Shown here piece after piece: positions 24,618 to 33,607 of a stretch of DNA of 64,000 nt (position 1 is the first letter of the stretch; the number at the start of each line of letters is the position of its first letter). A model generated the notes under the pieces. That model saw only the letters and a program-made list of their open reading frames with translations. It searched no databases and was not told the DNA's origin. Position numbers and translations under genes: made by a program. The DNA comes from Falsirhodobacter deserti (lineage in GTDB: Bacteria > Pseudomonadota > Alphaproteobacteria > Rhodobacterales > Rhodobacteraceae), in contig NZ_ML137218.1 in assembly GCF_004015795.1 (NCBI RefSeq), forward strand, positions 958,311 to 1,022,310, written 5' to 3'.

Positions 24618-25376
24618 ATGGCGCTCCCCGATTTCTCGATGCGTCAGCTGCTTGAAGCTGGCGTTCACTATGGTCACCAGACCGCTCGCTGGAACCCCCG
24701 CATGGCGGAGTTCATCTATGGCGATCGCAACGGCATCCACATCGTTGACCTGACGCAGACCGTCCCGATGCTGGACAAGGCGCTGCAAGTCGTTCGCGAC
24801 ACCGTTGCCAAGGGTGGCCGCGTTCTGTTCGTGGGCACGAAGCGCCAGGCACAAAAGCCGGTCGCCGACGCTGCCGAGCGTTGCGCACAGCACTACATGA
24901 ACCACCGCTGGCTGGGCGGCACGCTCACCAACTGGAAAACGGTTTCCAACTCCATCCAGCGCCTGAAGCAGCTGGACGAGCTGATGGAATCCGGCGCCGA
25001 AGGCCTCACCAAGAAAGAGCGCCTGAACATGGAGCGCGAGCAGGCCAAACTGCAGGCTTCGCTGGGCGGCATCCGTGACATGGGCGGCGTTCCGGACCTT
25101 CTGTTCATCATCGACGTGAACAAGGAAGACCTGGCCATCCTGGAAGCGCAGAAACTGGGCATCCCGGTTGTTGCGATCGTGGACACCAACGCTTCGCCCA
25201 AGGGCGTGGATTATGTCATCCCGGGCAACGACGATGCGGCCCGCGCGATCGGCCTGTACTGCGATCTGGTGGCCCGTGCGGCGCTGGACGGCATGACTGC
25301 CCAGATGGGCGCTGCCGGCATCGACCTTGGCGAGCTGGAAGCCGCGCCCGAGGAAGAGGCCGTCGAAGAGGCGTAA
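24618..25376 (+). CDS. rpsB: 30S ribosomal protein S2
   Basis: Ribosomal protein of the 30S head/body junction that binds 16S rRNA with S1 nearby. I start it at the second ATG (24618), seven bases after AAGGA, giving 252 residues with the conserved N-terminus [20 protein letters not shown]; the ATG at 24612 is too close to the ribosome site. Other S2 signatures: [42 protein letters not shown] and [12 protein letters not shown], plus an acidic C-terminal tail. It is followed 73 nt later by tsf, the standard pair. Confidence 0.97.
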   Translation: MALPDFSMRQLLEAGVHYGHQTARWNPRMAEFIYGDRNGIHIVDLTQTVPMLDKALQVVRDTVAKGGRVLFVGTKRQAQKPVADAAERCAQHYMNHRWLGGTLTNWKTVSNSIQRLKQLDELMESGAEGLTKKERLNMEREQAKLQASLGGIRDMGGVPDLLFIIDVNKEDLAILEAQKLGIPVVAIVDTNASPKGVDYVIPGNDDAARAIGLYCDLVARAALDGMTAQMGAAGIDLGELEAAPEEEAVEEA

Positions 25377-25396
25377 GCCTGTCGTCTGACCGTTAC

Positions 25397-25418
25397 CCGG
25401 CGGGATTAAACCCGTCGG
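25397..25418 (+). terminator. Weak hairpin between rpsB and tsf (attenuator candidate)
   Basis: Eight-bp stem CCGGCGGG / CCCGTCGG (one G-U pair) with loop ATTAAA, followed by only three consecutive T. It could partially attenuate read-through from rpsB into tsf. Confidence 0.35.
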
Positions 25419-25449
25419 GATTTCCATTCGAATACCGAGGAGAGCCACG

Positions 25450-26325
25450 ATGGCAATCACCGCACAGATGGTGAAGGAACTGCGCGAATCGACCGGCGCA
25501 GGCATGATGGACGCCAAGAAGGCGCTGACCGAAACGGACGGCAACATGGAAGCCGCCGTTGACTGGCTGCGCACCAAGGGTCTGGCCAAAGCCGCCAAAA
25601 AGTCGGATCGCGTGGCTGCCGAAGGTCTGGTCGGCGTTGCCGTCTCGGGCGGCAAGGGCGTTGCGGTCGAAGTGAACTCGGAAACCGACTTCGTTGCCAA
25701 GAACGCCGACTTCCAAAAGCTGGTCGCTGGCATCACGAATGCCGCGCTGACGGTTTCGGATGTTGACGCGCTGAAGGCTGCCGATCTGAACGGCAAAACG
25801 GTGGAAACGGTTCTGACCGAAGCCATCGCCGTTATCGGCGAGAACATGACGCTGCGCCGCATGGCCGTTGTGGAAGGCGACTCGGTCGCGTCCTATGTCC
25901 ATACCGCTGCTGCCGACGGCATGGGCCGCATCGGCGTGCTGGTTGCCGTGAAAGGCAACGACAACGGCATTGCCAAGCAGATCGCGATGCACATTGCCGC
26001 GACTAACCCCGCCTCGCTGTCGGAAGCCGACCTGGACCCGGCACTGGTGGAGCGTGAGAAGAACGTCCTGACCGAGCAAGCGCGCGAGTCGGGCAAGCCG
26101 GAAGCCGTGATCGAGAAGATGATCGTTGGCCGCATGGCGAAGTTCTTCGAAGAAGTTACGCTGCTGGGCCAGAAGTTCGTTCTGAACCCCGACGTGACCG
26201 TTGGTCAGGCTGCCAAGGATGCTGGCGTTGAAGTCGTCGGCTTTGTCCGCATGGCTGTTGGCGAAGGCATCGAAAAAGAGAAAGAGGATTTCGCCGCCGA
26301 AGTCGCAAAGACTCTCAAGGGCTGA
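25450..26325 (+). CDS. tsf: Translation elongation factor Ts
   Basis: Nucleotide exchange factor that regenerates EF-Tu-GTP. The 291-residue protein has the UBA-like N-terminal domain with the family signature [16 protein letters not shown] (residues 12-27). The core domain follows, with the conserved [10 protein letters not shown] motif near residues 77-86. Length is normal for alphaproteobacteria. A GAGGAGAG ribosome site precedes the ATG. An intrinsic terminator 20 nt after the stop ends the rpsB-tsf unit; pyrH and frr, often next in other bacteria, lie 8.2 kb further on here. Confidence 0.97.
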   Translation: MAITAQMVKELRESTGAGMMDAKKALTETDGNMEAAVDWLRTKGLAKAAKKSDRVAAEGLVGVAVSGGKGVAVEVNSETDFVAKNADFQKLVAGITNAALTVSDVDALKAADLNGKTVETVLTEAIAVIGENMTLRRMAVVEGDSVASYVHTAAADGMGRIGVLVAVKGNDNGIAKQIAMHIAATNPASLSEADLDPALVEREKNVLTEQARESGKPEAVIEKMIVGRMAKFFEEVTLLGQKFVLNPDVTVGQAAKDAGVEVVGFVRMAVGEGIEKEKEDFAAEVAKTLKG

Positions 26326-26345
26326 TCTTCTTACCCGTCTTACGG

Positions 26346-26374
26346 AAACGCCGCTCCATCCGGGGCGGCGTTTT
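26346..26374 (+). terminator. Intrinsic terminator of rpsB-tsf
   Basis: Twelve-bp stem AAACGCCGCTCC / GGGGCGGCGTTT (one G-U pair) with a 4-nt ATCC loop, ending in TTTT. Confidence 0.75.
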
Positions 26375-26395
26375 CATTTGCGCACGGCGCCCCCC

Positions 26396-26425
26396 TTGAC
26401 CTTCGGTGCCCGTCGTTTCTTATGG
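26396..26425 (+). promoter_or_regulatory. Candidate sodB promoter
   Basis: TTGACC (26396-26401) and TTATGG (26420-26425) with 18-nt spacing. The -35 is near-consensus and the -10 is moderate. The -10 runs directly into a perfect palindrome. Confidence 0.4.
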
Positions 26426-26435
26426 TTCGCGAACC
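26424..26435. promoter_or_regulatory. Perfect palindrome GGTTCGCGAACC at the sodB promoter
   Basis: A 12-bp perfect inverted repeat overlapping the predicted -10/transcript start and ending 18 nt before the sodB start codon. It could be a dimeric repressor operator or a short 5' mRNA hairpin. No known regulator consensus recognised. Confidence 0.45.
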
Positions 26436-26453
26436 GAAAGAAGGAGAGCCCCG

Positions 26454-27053
26454 ATGGCCTTTACGCTTCCCGAACTTCCCTATGCCCATGACGCGCTTGC
26501 CGATCTGGGCATGTCGAAGGAAACGCTCGAATTCCACCACGACATCCACCACAAGGCTTATGTCGACAACGGCAACAAGCTGATCGCCGGCACCGAGTGG
26601 GAGGGAAAATCCCTCGAAGAGATCGTGAAAGGCACCTATCAGCAAGGCGCTGTCGCCCAGAACGGGATTTTCAACAACGCCTCGCAACACTGGAACCACA
26701 ACCTGTTCTGGGAAATCATGGGGCCGGGCGAAAAGAAACTTCCGTCCGAGCTGGAGAAGGCACTGACCGAGTCCTTCGGGTCGGTCGAGAAGTTCAAGGA
26801 AGAATTCGCAGCCGCCGGTGCCGCACAATTCGGTTCCGGCTGGGCCTGGCTGGTGAAGGATGCGTCGGGCGCTCTGAAGATCACCAAGACCGAAAACGGC
26901 GTGAACCCGCTTTGCTTCGACCAGACGGCGCTGCTGGGCTGCGACGTTTGGGAGCACAGCTACTATATCGATTTCCGCAACAAGCGTCCGGCCTATATCA
27001 CCAACTTCCTCGACAAGCTGGTGAACTGGGAAGCGGTCGCTTCGCGTCTCTGA
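26454..27053 (+). CDS. sodB: Superoxide dismutase, iron type
   Basis: Dismutates superoxide in the cytoplasm. Start at the ATG at 26454, which follows AAGGAGAG, giving 199 residues. Metal ligands are all visible: H28 (EFHH), H82 (HWNHNLFW), D164 and H168 (DVWEHSYYIDF). Gln78 in NNASQHWNH corresponds to the Fe-SOD-type glutamine; the Mn-type Gly-Gly pair is absent, so iron (or cambialistic) use is favoured. Flanked by its own candidate promoter and a strong terminator, so it is monocistronic. Confidence 0.95.
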   Translation: MAFTLPELPYAHDALADLGMSKETLEFHHDIHHKAYVDNGNKLIAGTEWEGKSLEEIVKGTYQQGAVAQNGIFNNASQHWNHNLFWEIMGPGEKKLPSELEKALTESFGSVEKFKEEFAAAGAAQFGSGWAWLVKDASGALKITKTENGVNPLCFDQTALLGCDVWEHSYYIDFRNKRPAYITNFLDKLVNWEAVASRL

Positions 27054-27060
27054 TCACGGC

Positions 27061-27090
27061 AAAGGCCCGCCGATCCGGCGGGCCTTTCTT
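27061..27090 (+). terminator. Intrinsic terminator of sodB
   Basis: Perfect 11-bp stem AAAGGCCCGCC / GGCGGGCCTTT, loop GATCC, then CTT. Starts 7 nt after the sodB stop. Confidence 0.85.
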
Positions 27091-27151
27091 ATCCTGCGGA
27101 ACATCTGCGGGCAGCCGCCGTTTCCCCTCGACGCAACAAGAGGAGACGGAC

Positions 27152-27607
27152 ATGCACCGCCTGACGAATGGAACTTGGGTCGTCGTTGCCGATGGCGAGA
27201 AAGCGCTTTTCATGCGGAACGAAGGGGATGGCCAGTATCCCGTTCTGCGCGTGCGCCGGCTGGAAATCCACGACAACCCACCCGATCGCGAGCAAGGCAC
27301 TGACAAGGCGGGGCTGATGGGCAACGGGCGCGGCGGTACCGGCGGCGCGGCGGGCGAGACGACCTTCCACCAGCTTGAAAAGGAACGCTTTGCGCAGGAT
27401 CTGGCGCAGATCCTTTACAAGCAGGCGCACAAGGGCAAGTTCGACCGGCTGGTTCTGGTTGCCGCACCGCAGACACTTGGCGCCATCCGGCCCGAACTTC
27501 ACAAGGAAGTTCAGGATCGCATCGTGGCCGAGATCCCGAAATCCCTGACCTCGATGCCGGTTGATCAGATCGAAAAGATCGTGATGTCGGAGTTGTCGGC
27601 CGACTGA
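27152..27607 (+). CDS. Host-attachment family protein
   Basis: A 151-residue cytoplasmic protein of the family named 'protein required for attachment to host cells' from an Agrobacterium mutant phenotype; the fold is related to release-factor-like (baeRF) domains and its biochemistry is unknown. Family features: GTWVVVADGEKALFMRNEGD at the N-terminus, NPPDREQGTDKAG, HQLEKERFAQDLA and the C-terminal LVLVAAPQTLG..RPELHKEV..EIPKSLT. Start fixed by AAGAGGAGAC 6 nt before the ATG. It follows the sodB terminator and is convergent with the LOG-family gene, their stop codons being adjacent. Confidence 0.85.
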   Translation: MHRLTNGTWVVVADGEKALFMRNEGDGQYPVLRVRRLEIHDNPPDREQGTDKAGLMGNGRGGTGGAAGETTFHQLEKERFAQDLAQILYKQAHKGKFDRLVLVAAPQTLGAIRPELHKEVQDRIVAEIPKSLTSMPVDQIEKIVMSELSAD

Positions 27608-27617
27608 TCAGTCAGCC
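27598..27617. terminator. Hairpin over the adjacent stop codons of the attachment-family and LOG genes
   Basis: GGC-C-GACT / AGTC-A-GCC stem with one mismatch and a GATC loop. Both stop codons lie inside it. No T-tract. Confidence 0.35.
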
Positions 27618-28147
27618 AGAGCCGCCTCCAGCGCTTCGACGCTGTCCACTACCGTCACGAAGTCCAGAAGCGATGCATCGGCAAACCCTTCGGCCACGGT
27701 GTGATTCAGAAGCTGGATGAGGGGTGTCCAGTAACCCTCGGTGTTCAAAACAAAGATCGGCTTGTCGTGCAGGCCGATCTGCCGCCAGGTCAGCACCTCG
27801 AAAAACTCGTCAAGCGAGCCTGCGCCCCCCGGAAGCACGACGATCTTGTCCGAGTTCATGTACATGACCTTCTTGCGGACATGCATGTTGTCGGTGACGA
27901 CGAACTGCGTCACCTGGCGCCGGCCCTGTTCACGGTCCATCAGGTGCTGCGGGATGACGCCCAGTGTCGCGCCCGAGGCCGCACCGCGGGCTACCTCGCC
28001 CATCAGCCCTACGTCGCCCGCCCCGTAAACCAGCCGCCAGCCGCGCCGCGCGATCATCGCGCCCGTTGCATGGGCATCTTGCATGAAGGCCGGACGCGCC
28101 CCCTTGCGGGAGCCGCAGAATACGCAGACGGAAAGGGTATGGGTCAT
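27608..28147 (-). CDS. LOG-family protein (TIGR00730), cytokinin riboside monophosphate phosphoribohydrolase-like
   Basis: Rossmann-fold nucleotide N-glycosidase family. The 179-residue protein has the two family signatures: VYGAGDVGLMGEVA (near residues 40-53) and the nucleotide-binding/catalytic PGGAGSLDEFFEV (near 106-118). The N-terminus is VCVFCGSRKG. Plant and some bacterial members release free cytokinin from its nucleotide; in most bacteria the physiological role is AMP or related nucleotide hydrolysis. Divergent from the Atm1-type ABC gene across 112 nt. Confidence 0.9.
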   Translation of the reverse strand: MTHTLSVCVFCGSRKGARPAFMQDAHATGAMIARRGWRLVYGAGDVGLMGEVARGAASGATLGVIPQHLMDREQGRRQVTQFVVTDNMHVRKKVMYMNSDKIVVLPGGAGSLDEFFEVLTWRQIGLHDKPIFVLNTEGYWTPLIQLLNHTVAEGFADASLLDFVTVVDSVEALEAALAD

Positions 28148-28259
28148 CGGATCACCTTGTTTTACACCGCTTCTACATGCAGCGGGCGCCTGACGGCAAG
28201 GTGACCCGTCTGGTCATTTGTGGCGCATGCCCCTATCACGGCGGACACAGGAGACCGCC

Positions 28260-30065
28260 ATGACAAAGACGCCCGAGACATCCAGCACCGGCTGGCAGAC
28301 AATCGCCCGCGTAGCGCCCTATCTGTGGCCCAAGGACAAGCCTTGGGTGAAGCGCCGGGTCGTGATCGCGATGACGATGCTGATCATCGCCAAGGTTATC
28401 TCGGTCTCCACGCCGCTGGCCTACAAGGCGGCGGTGGATGCGCTTGGGGGCGAGGCGCCGGATGCCGTCACCATGCTGATGCTTGGCGCCGTGGGGCTGA
28501 CGCTGGCTTACGGCCTTGCCCGTTTCGGGGCGGTGGCGTTTCAAGAATTGCGGGATTTCGTGTTCGTGCGCGTGGGCCAACGTGCGCTTCGGGCGCTGGC
28601 GCTGGAAACGTTCACCCATATCCACCGGCTTAGCCTACGCTATCACATCATGCGGCGCACGGGCAGCCTCAGCCGCGTGATGGAGCGGGGCGTGAAAGGC
28701 GTGGAGTTCCTGCTGCGCTTCCTTCTGTTTTCCATCGGGCCGCTGATCCTGGAGCTTTCGCTGGTCGCGATCATTTTCTGGGTTCTGTTCGGCTTCGTCT
28801 ACATGCTGGTGGTGATCGCCACCGTTGCGGCCTATGTCGCCTTCACCTTCAAGGTGACCGAGATCCGCGTGCGCATCCGGCAGGAGATGAACGAGCAGGA
28901 CAACGACGCCAACCAGAAGGCCGTCGACAGCCTGCTGAACTTCGAGACCGTCAAGTATTTCGGGGCCGAGGCGCATGAGGCGAGCCGCTATGATACAGCA
29001 ATGGCGGGATACGAACGGGCTGCCGTGCGTACCGGGCAAAGCCTGTCGGTGCTGAACATGGGGCAGGGCGCGATCATCACGACCGGCCTTGTGGCGGTGA
29101 TGGTCATGGCTGCGCGCGGCGTTCAGGCGGGCACACTGACGGTGGGCGATTTCGTGATGGTCAATGCCTACATGATCCAGATCACGATGCCGCTGGGTTT
29201 CCTTGGCACTGTTTATCGTGAAATCCGGCAGGCGCTGGTCGATATGGGCCAGATGTTCGGCCTTTTGAACCAACCGGCCGAGATCATGGACAAACCCGAT
29301 GCGCCGGCCTTGCGCGTGAATGGCGGCGGGGTGGAATTCGATGAAGTGTTCTTCGGCTATGATCCGGCGCGCCCGATCCTTCAGGGCCTGTCCTTCAAGG
29401 CGGAACCGGGCCAGACGATCGCATTGGTCGGCCCGTCCGGCGCGGGCAAATCCACTGTCGGGCGGCTTCTGTTCCGGTTCTATGACGTGACGGGCGGGGC
29501 CGTGCGGATCGACGGGCAGGACCTGCGCGATGTGACGCAGGACAGCGTTCACGCGCAGATCGGCGTCGTTCCGCAGGATACCGTGCTGTTCAACGACACC
29601 ATCCGCTATAACATCGCCTATGGCCGCCCCGGCGCGACCGAGGAGGAGGTGTTCGCCGCCGCCCGCGCCGCCCGCATCCACGATTTCATCCTGTCGCTGC
29701 CCGATGGATACGATACCAGCGTGGGCGAGCGTGGCCTGAAGCTTTCGGGTGGGGAAAAGCAGCGTGTCGGCATTGCGCGCACAATGCTGAAGAACCCGCC
29801 GATCCTGCTGCTGGACGAGGCGACCTCGGCCCTGGACACGCAAACGGAACGGGACATCCAGGACAGCCTGCGCGTGATGTCGCAGGGCCGAACCGTGATC
29901 ACCATCGCCCACCGCCTGTCGACCATCGCGGATGCCGACCGCATCCTTGTGATGGATGCCGGCCGCGTGGTGGAGGATGGCCGGCATGAGGAATTGCTGG
30001 CCCGCGGCGGACGATATGCCCGCCTTTGGGCGCACCAGTCCGCCGAAGAGGCGCATGCGGTATGA
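28260..30065 (+). CDS. Atm1/HMT1-type ABC exporter (fused membrane and ATPase domains)
   Basis: Half-transporter expected to dimerise in the inner membrane and export glutathione-linked or metal-sulfur compounds, as bacterial Atm1 homologues do. The ATG at 28260 follows CAGGAGA, giving 601 residues. Six membrane helices lie between about residues 30 and 330, including the helix motif YHIMRRTGSLSRVMERG. The ATPase domain has Walker A GPSGAGKST (392-400), signature LSGGEKQRVGIAR, Walker B ILLLDEATSALD and an AHRLST switch. Export of a sulfur-containing iron-sulfur assembly intermediate is inference from family. Confidence 0.9.
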   Translation: MTKTPETSSTGWQTIARVAPYLWPKDKPWVKRRVVIAMTMLIIAKVISVSTPLAYKAAVDALGGEAPDAVTMLMLGAVGLTLAYGLARFGAVAFQELRDFVFVRVGQRALRALALETFTHIHRLSLRYHIMRRTGSLSRVMERGVKGVEFLLRFLLFSIGPLILELSLVAIIFWVLFGFVYMLVVIATVAAYVAFTFKVTEIRVRIRQEMNEQDNDANQKAVDSLLNFETVKYFGAEAHEASRYDTAMAGYERAAVRTGQSLSVLNMGQGAIITTGLVAVMVMAARGVQAGTLTVGDFVMVNAYMIQITMPLGFLGTVYREIRQALVDMGQMFGLLNQPAEIMDKPDAPALRVNGGGVEFDEVFFGYDPARPILQGLSFKAEPGQTIALVGPSGAGKSTVGRLLFRFYDVTGGAVRIDGQDLRDVTQDSVHAQIGVVPQDTVLFNDTIRYNIAYGRPGATEEEVFAAARAARIHDFILSLPDGYDTSVGERGLKLSGGEKQRVGIARTMLKNPPILLLDEATSALDTQTERDIQDSLRVMSQGRTVITIAHRLSTIADADRILVMDAGRVVEDGRHEELLARGGRYARLWAHQSAEEAHAV

Positions 30066-30129
30066 GCGGTCTTGGCATTTCGCGCGGAAACTGTGTAAGA
30101 CGAAGGTCAACGGCAAGGGAGCGGTTTTC

Positions 30130-30777
30130 GTGAGCAACTCCGACAACTTCATGGGCGAGGTGGCCGAGGAGCTGCGTCGCGAGCGGATGGTCGGCGCGCT
30201 GAAGCGCTATGGCTGGATCGCAGTCGTGGTGGTGCTTGGCATCGCCGGCGGTGCCGCATGGGTGGAGTGGGAGCGTCAGAACGATCAGGCGTCTTCCCGC
30301 GCGTTTGGCGACACGCTTCTGGCGGCGCTGGAAACGGACACGCCCGAAGCGCGCCGCGCCGCGCTGGATGGTGTGACAGTGGAAGGGGAGCGTGCGGCCC
30401 TTGTGAACCTGCTGCAAGCGTCTGATCCAGACCAGGACAAGGCGGCAACGCTGGCCGCGCTGGATGCGGTGATCGCAGATACCAGCCTTCCGGCGGTGAT
30501 TCATGATCTGGCGGTGCTGCGCAAGGTGATCGTGGCAGGCAGCGATCTTGCGGTGCAGGATCGTCAAGCCCTGTTGCAGCCGCTGACATCGCCCGGCCAA
30601 CCCTATCGCCCCTTGGCGATGGAGCAGGCGGCCTATCTGCATCTTGAGGCTGGCGAGACACAGCAGGCGATCGAGGCGCTTCAGGCGTTGCTGGGCGACC
30701 AGCAGGCCATGCCCGATCTGCGCCAGCGGATCACGCAGGTCATCACCGCCCTTGGCGGTTCCACCACGACCGGTTGA
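30130..30777 (+). CDS. YfgM-like TPR membrane protein
   Basis: The GTG at 30130 follows AAGGGA at 9 nt and gives 215 residues (MSNSDNFMGEVAEELRRER). A single membrane helix spans about residues 28-48, followed by an alpha-helical TPR-like periplasmic domain ending in the AAYLHLEAGETQQAIEALQALL repeat. This matches the YfgM/TPR_21 family, ancillary subunits of the SecYEG translocon that bind periplasmic chaperones. Position immediately before bamB and der reproduces the conserved yfgM-bamB-der block and supports the assignment; sequence identity to E. coli YfgM looks low. Confidence 0.8.
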   Translation: MSNSDNFMGEVAEELRRERMVGALKRYGWIAVVVVLGIAGGAAWVEWERQNDQASSRAFGDTLLAALETDTPEARRAALDGVTVEGERAALVNLLQASDPDQDKAATLAALDAVIADTSLPAVIHDLAVLRKVIVAGSDLAVQDRQALLQPLTSPGQPYRPLAMEQAAYLHLEAGETQQAIEALQALLGDQQAMPDLRQRITQVITALGGSTTTG

Positions 30778-30787
30778 GGAGGCGGCC

Positions 30788-32086
30788 ATGATGAAGGCGA
30801 CGACAGCCCTGGTAACGCTGGCCGCTTTGGCCGTGATGGGATGCCAGCGCGAGAGCGTTCTGCCGGGCGAGCGGATGGATGTGCGCGCCCCTTACGAAGA
30901 TACGGGCGCCGGGGCGAACCGGGCAGCACCCATCTCGCTGCCTGCGCAGACCGCCGGATCGTGGACGCATCGCGGCGGCAATGCGCAGCATCTGGCCGGC
31001 AACGGACAGCTTTCCGCCCAACCGTCGGAAGTGTGGAGCGTGAAGTTCGGCGCCGCCGACTCTCGGCGCAAGCGGATCGCGGCGGCCCCGGTTGCGGTGG
31101 GCGACCGCGTTTTCGCGATGGATGCCGATGGGCAGCTTGCAGCGGTTTCGACCAGTGGCCAGCTTCTGTGGCAAACCCCGCTGCGCCCTGTGGGAGAGCG
31201 TTCGAGCATCTCGGGTGGCGGGATCGCTTATGGCGAGGGGCGCGTTTTTGCGACCACCGGCTATGGCGAGCTGATTGCGCTGGATCCCGCTTCGGGTGCC
31301 GTGCAATGGCGCCAGAAGCTTGGCGCGGCAGCCATCGGCGCACCCACCGTTGAAGGCGGCACTGTTTATGCCGTTGCCCGTGACGGGACCGCGTGGGCCG
31401 TGGATGCCGGTACGGGCCGCGTGGACTGGACGCTTCTGGGCACATCCGAGGTTGGCGGGATGCTCGGCACCGCCTCTCCGGCGGTGGCGGGTGGCTCGGT
31501 GATACTGCCATTCTCTACGGGAGAGGTCATTTCGGTCCTGCGCCAGTCCGGTGCGCGCCAGTGGACAACTGCCGTCGCAGGGCAACGTCGGGGCCGCAGC
31601 TATGCGCTGATCCCGGATATCACTTCCGATCCGGTTGTCAGCGGGCGAACCATCTATGTCGGCAACCAGGCGGGGCAGACGGTTGCGGTGAACCGCGACA
31701 CCGGCACCCGCATCTGGGCGGCGCGCGAAGGGGCTTACGGCCCGGTCGCCGTTGGCGGCAATTCCGTGTTCCTTGTTTCGGACGAGGCGCATCTGGTCCG
31801 GCTTGATGCCTCCACCGGTGATACGATCTGGTCGGTGCCGATGCCCTATTACACCAAGGAAAACCCCAAGCGCCGGAGTGCGATCACCCCTCATTACGGC
31901 CCCGTCATCGCGGGCGGGCGGGTCGTTGTGGCTTCGGGCGATGAACGCCTGCGGTTCTTCGACCCGGTCAATGGCAACCTTGTCGGAGAGGTCGGGCTTG
32001 AGGGCGGCGCGGCTGCACAACCGGCCGTCGCGGGCGGCGCAATATACGTTGTCACGTCGGATGGACGGATTCACGCTTTCCGCTGA
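30788..32086 (+). CDS. bamB: Outer membrane assembly lipoprotein BamB
   Basis: Beta-propeller lipoprotein of the BAM complex that inserts outer-membrane proteins. The ATG at 30788 follows GAGGAGG. The 432-residue precursor has a signal peptide with a lipobox ending VMGC (cysteine at about residue 20). About eight PQQ/WD-like blades follow, with repeated motifs such as DPASGAVQWRQKL, DAGTGRVDWTLL, NRDTGTRIWAAR and DASTGDTIWSVP. Located between the YfgM-like gene and der; bamA is in this window at 40 kb. Confidence 0.93.
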   Translation: MMKATTALVTLAALAVMGCQRESVLPGERMDVRAPYEDTGAGANRAAPISLPAQTAGSWTHRGGNAQHLAGNGQLSAQPSEVWSVKFGAADSRRKRIAAAPVAVGDRVFAMDADGQLAAVSTSGQLLWQTPLRPVGERSSISGGGIAYGEGRVFATTGYGELIALDPASGAVQWRQKLGAAAIGAPTVEGGTVYAVARDGTAWAVDAGTGRVDWTLLGTSEVGGMLGTASPAVAGGSVILPFSTGEVISVLRQSGARQWTTAVAGQRRGRSYALIPDITSDPVVSGRTIYVGNQAGQTVAVNRDTGTRIWAAREGAYGPVAVGGNSVFLVSDEAHLVRLDASTGDTIWSVPMPYYTKENPKRRSAITPHYGPVIAGGRVVVASGDERLRFFDPVNGNLVGEVGLEGGAAAQPAVAGGAIYVVTSDGRIHAFR

Positions 32087-32129
32087 CGCGCGGGCGGTGT
32101 AGACGTCCGGCCTTCGGAAGGAGAGCGGC

Positions 32130-33596
32130 ATGAGTTTCACCCTCGCCATCGTCGGGCGGCCCAATGTGGGCAAATCGACCCTGTTCAACCGGCTGGTCGG
32201 TAAACGGCTGGCACTGGTCGACGACCAGCCCGGCGTCACGCGCGATCTGCGCGAGGGCGACGCGCGATTGATCGACCTGCGCTTCACCGTGATCGACACG
32301 GCGGGGCTTGAAGATGCCACCGATGACAGCCTTCAGGGCCGGATGCGGCGGCTTACCGAACGTGCCGTGGAAATGGCGGATGTCTGTCTGTTCCTGATTG
32401 ATGGCCGCGTTGGCGTGACGCCGCAGGACGAGGTGTTTGCCGACATCCTGCGCCGCAAGAACGCCAACGTCATTCTTGGCGTCAACAAGGCTGAAGGCAA
32501 AGCCGGTGATGCCGGCGCGATCGAGGCGTGGAGCCTTGGACTGGGCGAACCTGTTCGCCTGTCCGCCGAACATGGTGAAGGGATCGACGATCTTTACCAC
32601 GTTCTGCGCCCCATCGCCGCCGGCTATGCCGAACGCGCCAAGCAGGACGCACCGATCATCGACGTCGATGTGCCCGAAGGGTCGGAGGACGAGGCGGATC
32701 CCGATGCGCACAAGCCCACCGAAAAGCACCCGCTGCAGATCGCGGTCATCGGTCGCCCGAACGCGGGTAAATCGACGCTGATCAACAAGATCATCGGCCA
32801 TGACCGTCTGCTGACCGGGCCCGAGGCCGGGATCACCCGTGATGCCATCTCGGTCAGGACCGACTGGAACGGCACCCCCACACGGATCTTCGATACCGCA
32901 GGGATGCGCAAGAAGGCCCGGATCAGCGACAAGGTCGAAAAGCTTTCGGTCGCCGATGGCCTGCGCGCGGTGCGATTCGCCGAGGTTGTCGTCGTGCTTC
33001 TGGACGTGGAGATCCCGTTCGAGCAGCAGGATCTGCGCATTGCCGATTTCGCCGAAACCGAGGGGCGGGCAGTCGTCATCGCGGTCAACAAGTGGGATCT
33101 GGAGGATGAGAAGCAGGACAAGCTGGCCGAACTGAAGGAAATGTTTGACCGGCTTCTGCCGCAGCTTCGCGGTGCGCCGCTGATCACCGTTTCGGCCAAG
33201 ACCGGCCGCGGGCTGGAACGTCTGCGCGAGGCGATCTTGCGCGCGCATGACATCTGGAACCGCCGCATTCCGACCGCGCGCCTGAATTCGTGGCTGGGCG
33301 CGATGACGGAAGCGCACCCGCCGCCCGCACCCGGCGGCCGCCGGATCAAGATGCGCTACATGACGCAGGTGAAGACCCGTCCGCCGGGCTTCATCGTGAT
33401 GTGCAGCCATCAGGACATGGTTCCTGACAGCTATAAGCGTTATCTGGTGAACGGTCTTCGCGACCACTTCGACATGCCGGGAACGCCGATCCGTCTGACG
33501 TTGCGGGGCCAGGGCGACAAGAACCCCTTCAAGGACAAGAAGAACTTCGGCACACCGTCGCGGTTGCGAAAGCACCTCGACAAGAAGAAGTCCTAG
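32130..33596 (+). CDS. der: Ribosome assembly GTPase Der (EngA)
   Basis: Essential double-domain GTPase for 50S subunit maturation. The 488-residue protein has two G domains. The first has GRPNVGKST (residues 9-17), DTAGLED and NKAEG; the second has GRPNAGKST (208-216), [11 protein letters not shown] and NKWD. The inter-domain linker is acidic (about residues 180-200), and a C-terminal KH-like domain carries [25 protein letters not shown] precedes the ATG. The stop overlaps the convergent miaA stop. Confidence 0.97.
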   Translation: MSFTLAIVGRPNVGKSTLFNRLVGKRLALVDDQPGVTRDLREGDARLIDLRFTVIDTAGLEDATDDSLQGRMRRLTERAVEMADVCLFLIDGRVGVTPQDEVFADILRRKNANVILGVNKAEGKAGDAGAIEAWSLGLGEPVRLSAEHGEGIDDLYHVLRPIAAGYAERAKQDAPIIDVDVPEGSEDEADPDAHKPTEKHPLQIAVIGRPNAGKSTLINKIIGHDRLLTGPEAGITRDAISVRTDWNGTPTRIFDTAGMRKKARISDKVEKLSVADGLRAVRFAEVVVVLLDVEIPFEQQDLRIADFAETEGRAVVIAVNKWDLEDEKQDKLAELKEMFDRLLPQLRGAPLITVSAKTGRGLERLREAILRAHDIWNRRIPTARLNSWLGAMTEAHPPPAPGGRRIKMRYMTQVKTRPPGFIVMCSHQDMVPDSYKRYLVNGLRDHFDMPGTPIRLTLRGQGDKNPFKDKKNFGTPSRLRKHLDKKKS

Positions 33597-33607
33597 GGGA
33601 CGACTTC
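33587..33607. terminator. Hairpin over the overlapping der / miaA stop codons
   Basis: Six-bp stem GAAGTC / GACTTC with a 9-nt loop containing the overlapping stops. No T-tract; a weak bidirectional element at best. Confidence 0.25.

Noticed and set aside
28152-28204. TCACCTTG and CAAGGTGA inverted repeat in the LOG/ABC divergent promoter region
   Set aside because: Arms of 8 bp separated by 37 nt in a GC-rich gap; could easily be chance and fits no known operator.
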